DNA of 64,000 nt from Epiperipatus broadwayi (GCA_028023455.1 JAQFVV010012396.1:23891330-23955329); one strand, 5' to 3'; numbered from the stretch's first letter, positions 1 to 13,607 are shown. Made by a program: numbers and translations. The notes: generated by a model not told the origin, from the sequence alone.

Positions 1-768
1 TTATAAATAGTTCTATTCACCGTACAAATAATATATATTATAAAGTGCAAAATATAAAATGCGCTAACACGCACAAGCACACAAAGCTGAATACAAATAA
101 AGAAATGTGTATATACATTTTATTTTAATACATATATTTAATTAAGTGGCTAAGCTCTTTCAAGGGTCAGAACCCTCATATTCATAGCCATTTTATAAAT
201 AGATAAGAAATTGATTAGGAGCGATGTAAATTTATGCAAATGCGATAGTTACGTATTCCATTTCCTGGATATTTTGTAACAAGAGTCTTTAAAAGGCTAC
301 TTCAATAAGACAAATATACCTTGTAACCTACTCTTAAATGCTTTCATTTAATTTCAAAAAGATTTACAGTAACTAAAATAGAAACAAAATAATTAAAGTA
401 GAAAGAAAAAACATATTTTAAAAGTAGAGATTGAAGAAAAGAAGCATTTTTTTTTTTGCATTTATAGCTTTTACAGTAGAAAATCATTTAAACGTTAAAA
501 TTCAAGACTTTTATAATAAACTAAGCATGCATTCAGCAGATCTGTCATGTCTACCAAAAGCATGCTTAGCATATTATAAAGGTCTTGAATTTTAACTTTT
601 ACCTTTCTGTAATACTCAATTACAATGAGTTTATAAGAATTACATTAATTACAGAAATTTGCAGTACAAACAAACTATTAATGTCTTCTGTAGAATGTTT
701 GTGATTTTATTGAGTATGTCTATGAAGTTGACCTGGTCAGATGATTCACAAAAATTGCAGTTGCATGG
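1..768. other. AT-rich non-coding DNA with an imperfect inverted repeat
   Basis: No coding signal is visible. The one structure is an inverted repeat: 494-530 pairs with 560-596 over about 37 bases, and weaker pairing extends the arms outward to about 472 and 620. The loop is about 29 bases. It looks like a small fold-back element, but I found no flanking direct repeat. Confidence 0.5.
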
Positions 769-841
769 AGACAGTTGTCGCAGGTTCACTTCCCGGTCGA
801 TGCTTTGATATATGGAAAAAATAAATAAATAAATAAATAAT
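769..841 (+). repeat. tRNA-Val-like SINE, 5'-truncated copy
   Basis: Only the 3' half of the SINE is present: the variable region, a T-arm/B-box of the form GGTTCACTTCCC, the 3' acceptor side CGATGCTTTGA and a tail of repeated aaat units. The box A half is missing, as expected after 5' truncation during reverse transcription. Confidence 0.7.
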
Positions 842-933
842 CAAATATTTTCTTAAAAAATCATATGAGTTTTACATGAAGTTTGAGAACTAAAATAGTT
901 ATATTTAAGTTGCAATCCATAGCAATCCATAGA

Positions 934-1038
934 TTTTTTTTTCCATGTGTCATAGCATCAGCCGGGAAGCGAACCTGCTAACCCAGGACAACTGCTTGTA
1001 AGGCTGCTGTTCTGACCTCTTGACCACCAATGCTTGAC
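934..1038 (-). repeat. tRNA-Val-like SINE, near full length
   Basis: Read on the minus strand this copy runs GTCAAGCATTGGTGGTCAAG, an anticodon-arm-like region with TTACAAGCAG, a B-box region GGTTCGCTTCCCGG, the acceptor-like end ATGCTATGACA, then an A tail (the T run at 934-942 on the plus strand). The copy is almost entirely tRNA-like with no unrelated body. Confidence 0.75.
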
Positions 1039-2683
1039 AAAGGACTCAGTAGTTCACTACTCTACCAGTATTCTGAAAAATGCATTAGAAAACAGTTACT
1101 TATTGCTAATGAATAATAATCTTTCTAAATAAATATTTATAATTATATTCTTGCAATTCTTCTTTTGTACTTATTATAATAAAAATTTAATTCAAAATTA
1201 TTTCTATTTTTTTTCAATTTTGAGATTTTTATTTTAGTTTTTCATTTTCAAGTTTTGTTATTCTTACAACAAATTAATTATTTATCTTTAAATTAAATTT
1301 AATATAGTCTAATAAGCTCAGATTATCTCTACTGTTATGTGTCCATATGTCAATCTTATTTCTGTGTATGCTATAAACCTGTATATATACTAGTAAACTG
1401 TTATAGAAGTCTATTAAGTATTCAATCTTTTTTATTTAAAAAAATACTATTTGAACTTTAAGCTATTAGCTTGAAAAAATACAGCAGAAAAAGAAGCTAC
1501 CAATAAATATGAAATTGTATTAAAACCCATCACTGACAAAAGCTGTAAGTTAGAATCTAATCTAGGAAAGTCGCAATGATAGCACTATCATCTGTTATTC
1601 ATTACTTAATCTTACAATGCATAGCTTGGAGTAGAATTAAGAGACTGCTTCTGAAATCACATCTGAAACTTCACCAATATATGCAAACTACCTTTTTATT
1701 GCATTATTTTATAATTGTTTATCTTCATTGCTGAATAAAATATTACTTCGTTAATTCTAATTTCTTTTTTTTTTTCAATAGTTTGTTATTCATTCTGCAA
1801 TATTTTGAAACTTTTTACAATTATTTAAAAAAAAAAAAACTCACTGGTTTATATTTTCATTTTATATAGATTGTCTCATCTCATGTTTTTAAAGTTATCG
1901 TTTTTGCTTATAGTTCATTAATTACTCTTTAATTTTTATCATATTAACATTCACTGAATATAATAAATGATTAAGAAAATGTATTTGAAAAGTTGATTCA
2001 TACATAGACACATCTTTTAATTATAGTTAAAATACAAAAGAATAGTTTAAAATACATATAAAAGGTTAAACTATCTCATAAATTAAATGTTCAAATTGCA
2101 GTTATTATTTTTTTCATGGTTAACAAAATACAGTAGAGGTCTTGTTTTAGCATCAATTTTGTAAATTAAAATCGAACTTTTGCTATTGAGGATGGGGGAA
2201 AAGGGCTTAAGCAACAGATTTTCTTATATTATTTAAATTTTTAAATAAATATAAAAATTATTTTTTTCAAAACTTTAACTTTGGTAAATAATTAATAACA
2301 TTTAATGGAGAAAAAATGCTATTATAATGTTTAATCTTTAATTGGTTAATTAATATACCCATACAGACATTTTTATTTTGACAATTATTACTTTTTGAAA
2401 ATTACTAGCAGACACATTAATATTCCCAAAACTATTTTCGTTTTATTACTTTTTTAAAATAAATCATTTTTCTGTTAACAATTTTAGAAAAAAATAAATA
2501 AAATTATCATTTCCACATGTATTATTATAAAAAAAAATTTTAGTAAATATTTTTAGTTGCTTACTTTTTAATGGTTTATAATATTTTTTCTTCTATAAAT
2601 CTTATGTTCATGAAAAAAAATTTTGTACGCTCTAAAATTTGTAAAACTAGAAATAGAAAATGTATTATGTAATATTAGATATT
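1039..2683. other. AT-rich non-coding stretch
   Basis: Homopolymer runs and AT-rich sequence only. I see no ORF with coding character, no clear transposon and no strong inverted repeat. Confidence 0.5.
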
Positions 2684-2803
2684 CTTTTTTTTTTTATATG
2701 TCATAGCATCGGCCGGGAGGCGAACCCACAACCATCTGCAATCAACTCAACTACTTGCTTGCAAGGCGGCTGCGATGACCTCTCAGCTAACAATGCTTGA
2801 CTA
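2684..2803 (-). repeat. tRNA-Val-like SINE, subfamily with a longer variable arm
   Basis: Same acceptor-like ends and B-box as the other copies. It carries a subfamily change in the anticodon/variable region: CTTGCAAGCAAGTAGTTG followed by a TTGCAGA-containing insertion before GGTTCGCCTCCCGG. The copy at 53.2 kb shares this change, so the two define a second subfamily. The A tail is the T run at 2684-2695. Confidence 0.75.
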
Positions 2804-4409
2804 ATATTCTATCACAATTTTTAGATATTAAACATTATTCTGTAATTTATTTTGAAGTAAAACATTGTAATCTATAATTTATTTATTACCAAGTAATTTT
2901 TTATTAATAAATATGTTTATATAAATTAAAATATGCATCTATAAATGTTTGTTTGCCTAAGCAAAAAGTTTATATAATGGGATTTAATATGTTTATAAAC
3001 AAAGCAAATATTTCATTGTATATAGGCAGACATTTTTAAATACAGTTATAAAATTTCATCTTTTCATTAAGATGAACACTTAATTTCTGTAAAATAATTT
3101 CAGAGAAAATATGAAATGTTTATTATTTACTTTGAAATATTGCTGTTGCTACCATAATTAATATATTTACATATTTGTTACACTACTGAGAAATGTGATA
3201 AACAGTAACTGCAAAAGAATGCAACAATTGGCCAATAAACTTTTGACTGACATAAGAAAATATATAAAGAAAACAAAGAATATGAAAATATTTTTAAAAA
3301 TCCATTTTAAAGTTATGAATGTTTGGAGTTGTATAAAACTGTAAAAAAGAATGCATAATTGAATAAAAATATATAATTGTAAAATGTTAAGAAAAATTAT
3401 ATAGTGAATAAAAAATTTCAAAAGTATGAAACTTCTTATTTTCAGAAGAAATGTTGTTTCAGCAATAAAAAGAAAAGATGAAACAAAGTGAAAAAACATA
3501 AGAAAATGTATAAATTATATCTACAAGTAATTATTTAGCAATGAAGAAAAAATTGCAGTTAATTAATTTTTGATTTGTAAGCACTTTAAATGAAGAAATA
3601 AGATATGATGTGAAATCTATGAAAAAGAAAATGTTCCAGTAAATGATGGAATTTTTATTGATATCTTTAAAAAAAGCAGTTGAAGAAATAAAATAAATTA
3701 TTAAATACATTTTATACTATAATGCCTTAATAAAAAATGATGTAATAGTTAATTGAAAAAATACAATTACAATAATGTTATTTAGAAAAAAAAATATTGG
3801 AAATTATAGATTCTCTCTTGTATTAATTCTATAATTCTTTTCTAATAATACTAATCTTCACTTTTTTGCGTAAAGCGCAATTAAAACTTACCACTCGAAG
3901 ATGAAATAAAAACAAAGAGTTTAATTCAAAATAATTCAACTTCAATATTATCTCAACCAATCAAAAGAAAAAACTGAATTTAAAAAAAGTTTTAGCACAA
4001 TGAATCACATTTGAGTATTGAGAGAAATTATAGAATGGGCTATTAGATAGGAGTTCATATTATGCATTTGATTTATTGACTATAGAAACACATCTGATTT
4101 TATGAGCATTTTTACCATCACTAATGCTTTGAAGCAGAAAATATAGACATACTATATTATATTCTGAAGAATATATTTAAAATACAATAGTAATGTTTAG
4201 ATTGCATGAGGGCATTAATAATATTAACAATGATAAAAATATATGACAAAAAAGAATTCATACATCTAAAACATTTTACAACTGTTTTACAATATATTCT
4301 TTTATTAAAATGGTATGCTTATATTTAAAAAAAAAATCATGAAAATGATGACATCTATGTTTTACAAATGATGTGTGAATGGGTGTTTGTTAATAATACT
4401 TCAGAATTT
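2804..4409. other. AT-rich non-coding stretch
   Basis: A 110-codon minus-strand frame at 3167-3499 is almost entirely F, I, L, Y and S, which is what AT-rich DNA gives by chance. I see nothing else to report here. Confidence 0.5.
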
Positions 4410-4860
4410 CAGAAAATGTTGCAGAATTATCAATGAAAATAAGATAGTGGGGCTAACGATAAATACTATAAAACTAAGATAATGGTTAATGGAATTTGGC
4501 CAAACAAAATAAAGATTGTTAAAAATAAATTAGAAAAAGATAAGCTTGGTCAAATTATAAATACATATTAAAATATAATGAATAAAATTAATCACAGAAT
4601 TCAACTTCAGTGGAGAGTTTTTGTTAGAAATAACCTAATATTAAAACAAAATATGCCTATGTGTTTGAAAAGAAAGGTTTTTAATAGAGACTTGGACATT
4701 TAACTGAACAGCAATGCAAAGTAATCTAGAGTGATATATTTTAGGAGTACATGAAGTCATTAAAAATTAAATTCATGTTTGAGAGACAGAAAGTATCACT
4801 ATCATCACTGAAAAAATTAAGAAACTGAAAAAAAACCTTGGACATTTTAAATAGATCTTA
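4410..4860 (+). pseudogene. Degraded RTE-like LINE reverse transcriptase, 5' block
   Basis: This block aligns by eye with the better preserved copy at 11.2-11.9 kb, including the shared run atgcctatgtgtttgaaaag at about 4655. Further matches correspond to the YGSETWTL-like and later thumb-domain parts. Many stops and indels make it a pseudogene. Its expected continuation (the RKRPHVRWMDEIRK-like region) is absent here and appears at 6385-6545. About 1.5 kb containing palindromic elements therefore separates two halves of one old LINE copy. Confidence 0.6.
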
Positions 4861-5469
4861 TATATAAAACCCTTATTTTTTCTGTTGTCAGATTGGTTAA
4901 CATATTGATGTTTGTCAAATGTCACATGTCAAATTCACAATGTTCCACTATTAAATAATAATGTCAAATTCACATACCCCAGTGGGTGGTCACTACTTTG
5001 GCATCAACTAGCTTAAGCCAGAATGTTTGGTGGTTTCCAGTAAAGTACATATGTCTACTGGTATTAAATGAACTAGCTTGGCTATTATTTATATATTTCA
5101 GGGTAAAGGTTAAAGAGCCACAAATGCTTATCCATAATATGACATTAAGGTACTTGATATTTTTATAGTCTGACAATTTTTAATATAATTCAGATGAACA
5201 TCATACTTTGTAAAGTTTAAAAAAAAAACATATTTACATTAAATCTTAAAAAAATTTTGTTAAACAACAATATAAAATAAAATATTAAAAATATTTAATA
5301 AAATTTTTTTACAAAAACGTCTAGCATTTTTGGATTCTGATATTAATACATGATAACTATTAATAAAGCTAAGAAAATCATTATAATTAGTCATGATGCT
5401 ATCGAAAAATTAAAAGAAAACAAAATAATTTTTTTATTTAGAGGGCACCAGTAAATATATTTGATTAAT

Positions 5470-6065
5470 CAAAGGCAAAACTCTCCATACAATAGTGCCA
5501 CCCTGTGCCAACCAGAGTAATCAATGGTTGCCAGAAGGCTTGTGCATAAAATCCCTATCTAGTGCCTACTCATCCAATATCCCCAGACTAGTTTCTGGCT
5601 TGTGGCCATCATCAGTGAGGAGCCTTGGATCTGAGAGCACTGCACCTAGATCTTAGGATCTAATGCAACCCTCCAACAGCCACCTTTTAACTCTACTCTA
5701 CTACAAAACTATGAGAATGAAATTGGAAAACAAAAATAATTTCAATTTAAGCTCAATAGCTTATATAGTCATATGGGTCTGAACTCAATTCAGAACCCAT
5801 ACATTTTGGTGTCTTTGGCTCTTAAACAACCATAGCCACCACTATCCTATTAAAGTAGGATTGGTGTTAAACCACTAAACATCACATGATCACCATCTCA
5901 TACTAACACATAATTGTTGTAAACAAAGGCAAAACTCTCCATACAATAATGCCAACCAAAGAAATGAATGGATGCCAGAAGGCTTGTGCATAAAATCCCT
6001 ATTGTATGGAGAGTTTTGCCTTTGTTTACAACAATTATGTGCTAGTATGAGATGGTGATCATGTG
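5470..6065 (+). mobile_element. Family A palindromic element, composite copy, 13-bp target duplication
   Basis: The element is flanked by exact 13-bp direct repeats (atatttgattaat at 5457-5469 and 6066-6078). It starts near aggcaaaactctccatac and ends near ggtgatcatgtg. Inside, the end sequence reappears inverted: about 5886-5950 pairs with about 6000-6065 over some 65 bases, leaving a loop of about 50 bases. A further body (5600-5880) has no match elsewhere in the window. The layout is a partly duplicated, partly inverted unit rather than a simple terminal-inverted-repeat transposon. No protein is encoded. Confidence 0.7.
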
Positions 6066-6384
6066 ATATTTGATTAATGTTGGCAAATATAACAGATATA
6101 TTTAAAAATGTAAATTTTCAGTTTGCTTTATTAAAATTTGGAAATTTAAATCTTTAAGAAAATGTTAAAGCAACCAATTATTACAAAAATGACAAGCTGA
6201 AAACTCAAGAGTTTTTGTATTCCACCATAAAGAAGGTCTTTCAGACTCTTATAATTCTCACATCTTTTGTTTAATTTACATTAAATCTTAAAAAAAATCC
6301 CTAAACCAACCAATTAAACAAAATCAAGTGCCTTTACATAGCCAAGTGCATTTGATATGATAATATATAGAAAGTAGAATTAGT

Positions 6385-6545
6385 TATTAGATTTTAAGAG
6401 ATGTTAAAAGAACTAGAAAAAGCCACATGTGAGATATATGGATGAAATAAGAAAAATTTTTGATATAAAGTGGAAAACAGAGTTTATATATTGAAGAAAC
6501 TGCAATAATTTGCAGTGATTCTCATCCTTCATAGGATTGATAATG
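6385..6545 (+). pseudogene. RTE-like LINE 3' block, separated from the 4.4 kb block
   Basis: The run around 6415-6460 (ccacatgtgagatatatgga, tgaaataag) matches the LINE at 11.79-11.82 kb that encodes the RPHVRWMDEIRK-like segment. The end matches its final codons before the TGATGATG tail. It is the missing 3' end of the 4410-4860 copy. Confidence 0.55.
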
Positions 6546-7164
6546 ATTAAAAATAATATAAAATATCTAAATGTGTGTATTGAGAGAACTGGAGAACATG
6601 TTGTACATGTTTTTTATAAATAACTTTTTTACTTGGGATCTTTATCTTTTTAATTCTAGATTTGTGAATTTAATTGCACATTCATTGTGTAATATAGAAA
6701 TAAAATATTCATTATTTTGATGTTTTACTTTAATAACTTCAATGTCTGTGTATGTATAAAAAGTTGTATTTAATATTTATTCATTTCTAAGTATAAATAA
6801 TAAAATATAATTATTAGCAATTTTTTTTTTCTTTTTCTTAATAAAAATATTCTTATATGCAGTTGTCTCACTATTTTTATTATTTTTAGTTGATCATTAT
6901 AAGATCTTGTCATTATGAGATTATCATGGCTATTGATCATATTTTTACACTAAATGTAATCATGGAATTCTGTGTTTTTGTAATCTCATTTCTATATTTT
7001 ATTTATAAAATAAAAGTTTAGAATTATTCTGACTCCAATCTACATTTTTCCTGATTTTTTTTTTTGCTTTTGTGGATTCTATATTTTGGAATTAGAAAAG
7101 CCACATTTGTTTACAATAGCAATTTAGAATAATAAACAATTTTTATTCTTATTATTTTAAACTA
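6546..7164. other. AT-rich non-coding stretch
   Basis: Nothing recognisable; only T/A homopolymer runs. Confidence 0.45.
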
Positions 7165-7560
7165 TTATCAATTCACCAGAAGATGAAGGTCTTTCTAATT
7201 TTTAATCTATTTTTTTCTATTTCTAACATCTATTTTTCATATCACACCAATAAATTTTCTTATTTCATCTACTTACATCATATTTATTTCTTGCTATGTC
7301 TTTTACAATTTTATACAGATTAAGATCAATTTTATTTAATAAATATGTTTACTAGCAATATATCCAGACCTATGCTATTTCAGTATTAAATCTTTCAATA
7401 AACTTAACATGATATCTATCTGTTCTTTCATCCAAGTCCCAAATTACAACTGTCAATACTTCCTTTAATAATATGAAATTGCTGAATTGTTTCTCTGTTC
7501 AGTGTTCAAGTATCTTATCTATATGTAGGAACTGACACAATACATCTATTTTTTTTTCAA
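7165..7560 (-). pseudogene. Degraded RTE-like LINE 3' end
   Basis: Reading the minus strand, the order of blocks (attatcaattcaccagaag, then caccaataaattttcttatt, then the region before a YGSETWTL-like segment) matches the LINE copies at 18.1 and 55.5 kb. The copy is heavily mutated and has no usable frame. Confidence 0.5.
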
Positions 7561-8144
7561 TTACAAAGACATAGTCTTTATTAATTTTAAGACTATTTCT
7601 ATTTTAGACAAAAACTTGCAAGTAGTTATTTCAAGAATTCTTTGTAACAGTAAAAAATATGATCAGTTGAGTTTAACAGTACTAACAATTAATGCTATGC
7701 ACAATTACTTTGCAAACAATTTGATGAAATAACATGATATTGTTTAAATACTTATAGTTTTATTATTATTATTTTGTTGTTGCTATCATTAATAGTGTCA
7801 AAAATATCAAAATATATCATAATTACTGTGTTTTTTTTTAATTTCCATGTATTTATATTTGTATAGTAGGAGTTATAATATTAATTTTAATATACATCAT
7901 TTTAATGATATTTTTTAGGGAATGATATAATCATTAACTAGTAAATTGTGTAGCTGAACTTTAATAGTGAAATTGTTCAAATTTATTCTTTGAATTAAAG
8001 TAAAAAGCTGAAGTTGTTTTATCAAATGGACTTTGTTGTTTGTTTTGCTGATATAAAAAAAAAGTAGGGCTATATTACAAGCGTTTTAATAAGATCAAGA
8101 TTACAATGGTTTAAATTTTCAAAATAATATTATAATTAATAAAA

Positions 8145-8563
<419 letters not shown>

Positions 8564-8674
8564 GCTATTAATTACAAACTTTTAAAAAGTATTTTAATTT
8601 AATCTTGAACATATTTTTTATGAAAAAGGCAAACCCCAGTTATATTAAAGTTTATGTAAAAGTGAGTTGGAGTA

Positions 8675-8930
8675 GTTTGAAGCCTATCCATTAAAGTATG
8701 AAGATTGGCCATCTTTATATAAAACTGATTACTGATTGTATATATGTGTGGAGATGGTAATCTGGACCAACTGATGAGTGCTGGTTTAGGACGAAATATG
8801 TATATTGGTGATTATTTATTTTTTCAACATGTGAGTGATCAGGTGGGTCAGCAATATAAGATGGCACTGAGAGTTGTAGGTCGTGTGAAAGTCTGAGTTT
8901 GAATCCCACATATATTACATATATAAATGC
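8675..8930 (+). repeat. Family C repeat, single copy
   Basis: It starts at aagcctatccattaaag, passes through aatctggaccaactgatgag and gtgattattta, and ends at gagtttgaatccca. Six other full or partial copies lie at 10.7, 43.2-43.75, 45.3-45.6 and 62.4 kb. The 3' end resembles a tRNA T-arm (GTTTGAATCC). The minus-strand ORF here is a reading of the repeat, not a gene. Confidence 0.65.
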
Positions 8931-10666
8931 AGGTATAAGCCTGTACAATGTATAAAAGATATTTTTAAAAAAATGAATAATGACTAATTTCCTTGGGATA
9001 CTATACTGATTATGAGTGCAATGTGCAGTTGGAATTTTGCGTGATGTGGATTTTTTTAAAGAAATATAAAAATAATGTCACAGATGTTAAAATACAACAT
9101 TGCATAATATTAAAAATAATTAAATATATGGATGATTATATTACATGCATTCATATAGTAAATTTCAAAACTCATCTTTAATTTTTATTTTTTTTAAATT
9201 CTATCTTTTTTCATAGTAACTTAAAATTATGACAGATATCGTGATCTTTGTGTAAAAAAATTTAAGAAGCCATTATTGATTTCATTACAGGAGTACCAAG
9301 GTTTTTTTTTTTTTAATTATTTAAAATTTGTTTTGTTTTTGATAATATATATATTATTTGACTTTTTTCGATCGTTTACTGCACTTAATATTACTCTTTA
9401 TGATTGTATTTAATTTAAGGAATAATTTATTTAATGCAATAGGTTTTAATAAAGTCCAATATGGATTTATTCAGACTTGTTTCTATGGATGTAATTGTGT
9501 TTATATATTTAATTATACAACTGTTGTTCTTCAAAACTTATAGTATTATTTTTATCAAATAATGATTTTGTAAATAAAATAATTTAGACACAGTTACATT
9601 TTCTGTTGATAGTTACTTTCGAAATTAAATGAAACAAACACTATTTTAATAGAAATGCTATTTTGCTTTAAAACAACAACAACAACAAATAAATGAACAT
9701 AGAATTTCGTTTTCTAACTGGGTTATGTTAAAATCATTTTTTAAATCATAAAATTTATAGGTTATTATATAACTTTCAAATAAAAAGAATCCCTCCCCTC
9801 TTTTTTTGTTGGTAAAAAGGCTAAAATAAATTAAATGTTAAGTTCAATAAATCAGTTTTAATCTGCTGTATTATGGTATGTAGGAAAAAAATTGTATCTT
9901 CATTATTTTGTAAAAAGACTGACCTTGTTATATTTTGATCGATTTTTACTATTAAAAGGAAGTTCTTTTACTATTATATTGAAAATTAACATCATAAATG
10001 AATATTGATTTATTTTATTGCTAATCTATATATTAAATTACATCTTGTTTAAAATTTGTTTGGGTTGAAACATTAAAAAAAAACATTTTTATCTGTATGT
10101 ATTGGAAAACAATAACAACAATATTGCTACAACGTTATAATGCATAACAACTCTATTTAATATTTATAGATGGAGCTTCTAGAAGGATTTAAAAAAAATA
10201 TCTGAGTATGTGAAAAAATGTCATGCTTACAAACCTAAGAGAAATTAGAAAATGGTAGTATTTGGATGACAATTCACGGTTTGATGTGATAATAAGTATG
10301 TTGGGTAAAAGTGTGTTGCAGCAAATTCAGCGGTTTCTACAAATACTAGCCCTATAGATACTATCAGGTTTACATCATGAAAAAGCAGAAGCTAAAAATA
10401 AATATTAATCGTTTAATTAATAGAAAAAAAAAGTGTAAATATTAAAATGAAAATTTACTTGGAAGTTTAAAAAAAATATTACTTTGAAAAAAAAAAACAA
10501 AACAGATTGGTAGCAAATAATGCAGGTGGGTATTCTTAGGAATAAAAACATAAATTAATTCTCTTCTTTGTACAAGGAGGTGATGTTAAAACTATTAATA
10601 AGAGTGAAAGTAATATATATTTTTAAAAATAATATTTAATGTAAGGAGTAATATGATGTAATTATA
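8931..10666. other. AT-rich non-coding stretch
   Basis: Two short plus-strand frames (8993-9181 and 9358-9543) lack coding composition. No transposon ends or RNA genes are seen. Confidence 0.45.
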
Positions 10667-10679
10667 ATAATAAGGATTG

Positions 10680-10915
10680 AAGCCTGTCCATTAAAGTATG
10701 AAGATTGTCTATCTTAATATATATCTGATCACTTATAGTATATATGTGTGGGAGATGATAATCTGGACCAACTGATGATTGCTGGTTTAGCATGAAATAC
10801 ATATATTGGTGATTATTTATCTTTTCAGCATATATGTGCTTGAGTGTATCAGTGTTATTAGATAGAGTGGCGAGTAATGGGTCGTCTGGAAGTCTGTGCT
10901 CATATACCCTATATA
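10680..10915 (+). mobile_element. Family C repeat with a near-perfect 13-bp target duplication
   Basis: The unit of 236 bp starts aagcctgtccattaaag and is flanked by ataataaggattg (10667-10679) and atgataaggattg (10916-10928), 12 of 13 identical. This fixes the family boundaries. It has no coding capacity; the 130-codon minus-strand frame across it also occurs, broken, in other copies. Confidence 0.65.
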
Positions 10916-11199
10916 ATGATAAGGATTGCAACTTCATCTGCAAACTCTGACAAAAGCAAAATAAAACATTATTTGGTAAACAATTCTGCTTCAATGTACA
11001 AGCTGGAGACAGAATAAAAATGAATTTATTTGAAGTATCTGAAACAAACAACAATACAAGTTTTTATCAATATGAAGATAAAGGTGGCCCAATGTTTGAT
11101 AGTGTATGTAAATATAAATAAAAGTTGAAATGTTATCATCAATGGACCTTTAAAGTAATTAGTTTTTTATTACCTACATTAAAATAATAATACATATTA

Positions 11200-11935
11200 A
11201 CAATATGTTGCAGGAATTATCAGATGAAAGTAGGAAAGTAGGACTAAAGATAAATGTTAAAAAGACTAAAGTAATGTTTAATAGATTTTCTCAAAATATG
11301 AAAATAAAGATTGATTATGATGAGTTAGAAGAAGTTAACAGTTACAAATACCTTGGCCAGATTATTAATACATATGGAAACATAATGGATGAAATTAATC
11401 ATAGGCTTAAACTTAGTTGGAGTGCTTTTGGTAAAAATAACTTGATACTAAAAGGAAATATGCCTATGTGTTTGAAAAGAAAGGTTTTTAATAAATGAGT
11501 TTTGTCAGTTTTTACTTATGGATCTGAGACTTGGACACTTAATAAAAGAGCAATACAGAGACTTCAGACCACTCAAAGAAGTATGGAGAGATGCATGTTG
11601 GGAGTAACAAGAAGAGATCGAAAACACAATGGATGGGTAAGAGAACAAATAGGTTTTACTGACCTCAATGAAAAAATTAAAAAACAAGTGGAGTTGGGCT
11701 GGACATATTTCTAGAAGAGATGATAATATATGGACAATTGAAATTTTAAACTGGATTCTAAGAGATTGTAAAAGATCGAGAAAGAGACCACATGTTAGAT
11801 GGATGGATGAAATAAGAAAGTGTGCAGGGGTGATGTGGAAAAGAGAAGCTAAAGATAGGAAAAGATGGATTGAACTTGGAGAGACCTTCATCCTGCAGTG
11901 GATTGGTAATGGTTAATGATGATGATGATTAATAA
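11200..11935 (+). pseudogene. RTE-like LINE, 3' part of ORF2 (5'-truncated)
   Basis: This is the best preserved reverse transcriptase remnant. Frame 11205-11714 encodes the region after the catalytic box: GLKINVKKTKVM, a YLGQII-like step, then TYGSETWTL. A TGA at 11496-11498 stands where related elements have a codon in an FNQCVL-like motif. A frameshift near 11690 moves to the frame ending at 11914-11916, with WAGHISRRDDNIWT and the typical RSRKRPHVRWMDEIRK end. The sequence then runs into tgatgatgatgatt, a short tandem-repeat 3' end typical of the RTE clade. The finger/palm domains and the endonuclease are missing. One stop and one frameshift suggest a fairly young copy. Confidence 0.8.
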
Positions 11936-13607
11936 CTTTATTCAGAGCCATCTATTGTCAGCATGAATAATCAACAAATTTTAATGATCGTATTTGGGTT
12001 TTAGCTTTAATCAATGAGAGTACTGGATTATACCCACACACACACATCTAATAACTACATTTACTTTTTTATACTATTCAAACTAATTATTGTCTGAAAA
12101 TTTATGTAGAAAGTACTTTACTTATATGTTGGTCAACTTCTATCATCAAATTGTTAGTTGTTATAAAACATATTTTGAGTGGCATTATTCTCTTTTTTCT
12201 TCAATAATACTTTATATTTGCATATACTCTTATTTTCATAAATATGCTATTTACCACCTGGAAACATTTAATTGCAAGAATACACATATTTTATCAACCA
12301 CATTATAAATCTATGTTTTAAATACACATATTAGTTATAAATAACTTAAATTATTTATCTTTTATTAATTATCAATTTTCTTATAATGGTGAATTTCTTT
12401 TTAATGCCAATATTTATAATAAAGATATAGTTTTAAAGTAAATTTTAAATTCATAAATTTATAATTGTCATCTAAATGAAATTGTCTTATACTATTTTTA
12501 ACATTAATAAAATATATATATATATAAATATTTATAATTTATGTATTTCAAAACTTTATATGCTAAGATTTATTTAAATGAAATTACATATAACCACATA
12601 TTATAAAAACATTAAATTTATTTATCTAATTTATGTTATAAAAGTATAAAAAAAAAACATTGAAAATAATGTCACTATGTTAATGATTTAATTAGATCTT
12701 GAGGTAAGGTTATTTTTGTTTCTAATGCAGAACATGTTAAAAATGATCTTTTTATACTTTTTTTGAAAAAGCTATTTCTTTTCACTATGTTAGGCAGTTG
12801 AAAATTTGACTTTAAAACAAAAAAATATTTTGAGTAAAGTAGAAATTTGATCTTAATAAAAATATGAAATAAATGACTTCTTTAAATTAAACATAACATA
12901 ACAATATGTAATGTTAATATATTTAAAATAAATTTGCTTATTTTGTGAGTTATAGATTTGTTTATAATCAACATTAGATTTCTCTGCAAATACTCTTAGG
13001 AATAAAACTGGCTAAGACCCTGAGCTGTTTGTAATCTATCCTTCCATAGGCATATGTATATTGAAAACATTCCCTGACTAATATGTAGCCATGCCAATAG
13101 TATTTACATTGCTTTAAAATAAGTATTGTTAGCATAGGAAGATAAGTTTCACACTATAACTTTTAAGGACATTTTTAAAAAATCTTTGTTATATCAAAGG
13201 TCAGTTTCTTTTATTAATCTATTTTGAAAATATTAATCTGGTTTCATAAAAAAATAGTTAACAATAAATTGTTTAACTTCAAACAAATTTGTTTTGATCT
13301 AAATTTTTAATAATGATGAATTTATTTTATATCTTTTGAAATTTACATTATGCATACAATGAACACATCTCACTATAAATATAAGTATGAGTATGCTATA
13401 AAATATGGTGATGGTCAAGATACCTACCATAAAGTTATTAACTTTACTTATATAATAATATTTGTTTGGTTATAATAGACAAGTTTAAATGCAAAGATAT
13501 ATTTTTGAGTTTTAAAACTAGTCTGCTTTAAAGACGAGATTTAATATGCCTTGTGAATTCCTCTTTACATAATAATTATAATGATTAGTATCCTAATTAT
13601 TTTACTA
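11936..13607. other. AT-rich non-coding stretch
   Basis: No gene-like signal. The segment at about 11985-12040 (tttgggttttagctt, tcaatgaga) resembles 17390-17450 and 17795-17870, so an unnamed low-copy repeat may be present. Confidence 0.4.

Noticed and set aside
3167-3499. 110-codon minus-strand hydrophobic ORF
   Set aside because: Composition is F/I/L/Y/S only, as expected from A+T-rich DNA; no motif and no splice or polyadenylation support.
4970-5176. Overlapping ORFs of 60-68 codons on both strands
   Set aside because: The same short stretch is open on both strands with no motif, splice support or repeat homology.
10662-11054. 130-codon minus-strand ORF
   Set aside because: It spans the family C repeat and its flank; homologous stretches in other copies are broken.
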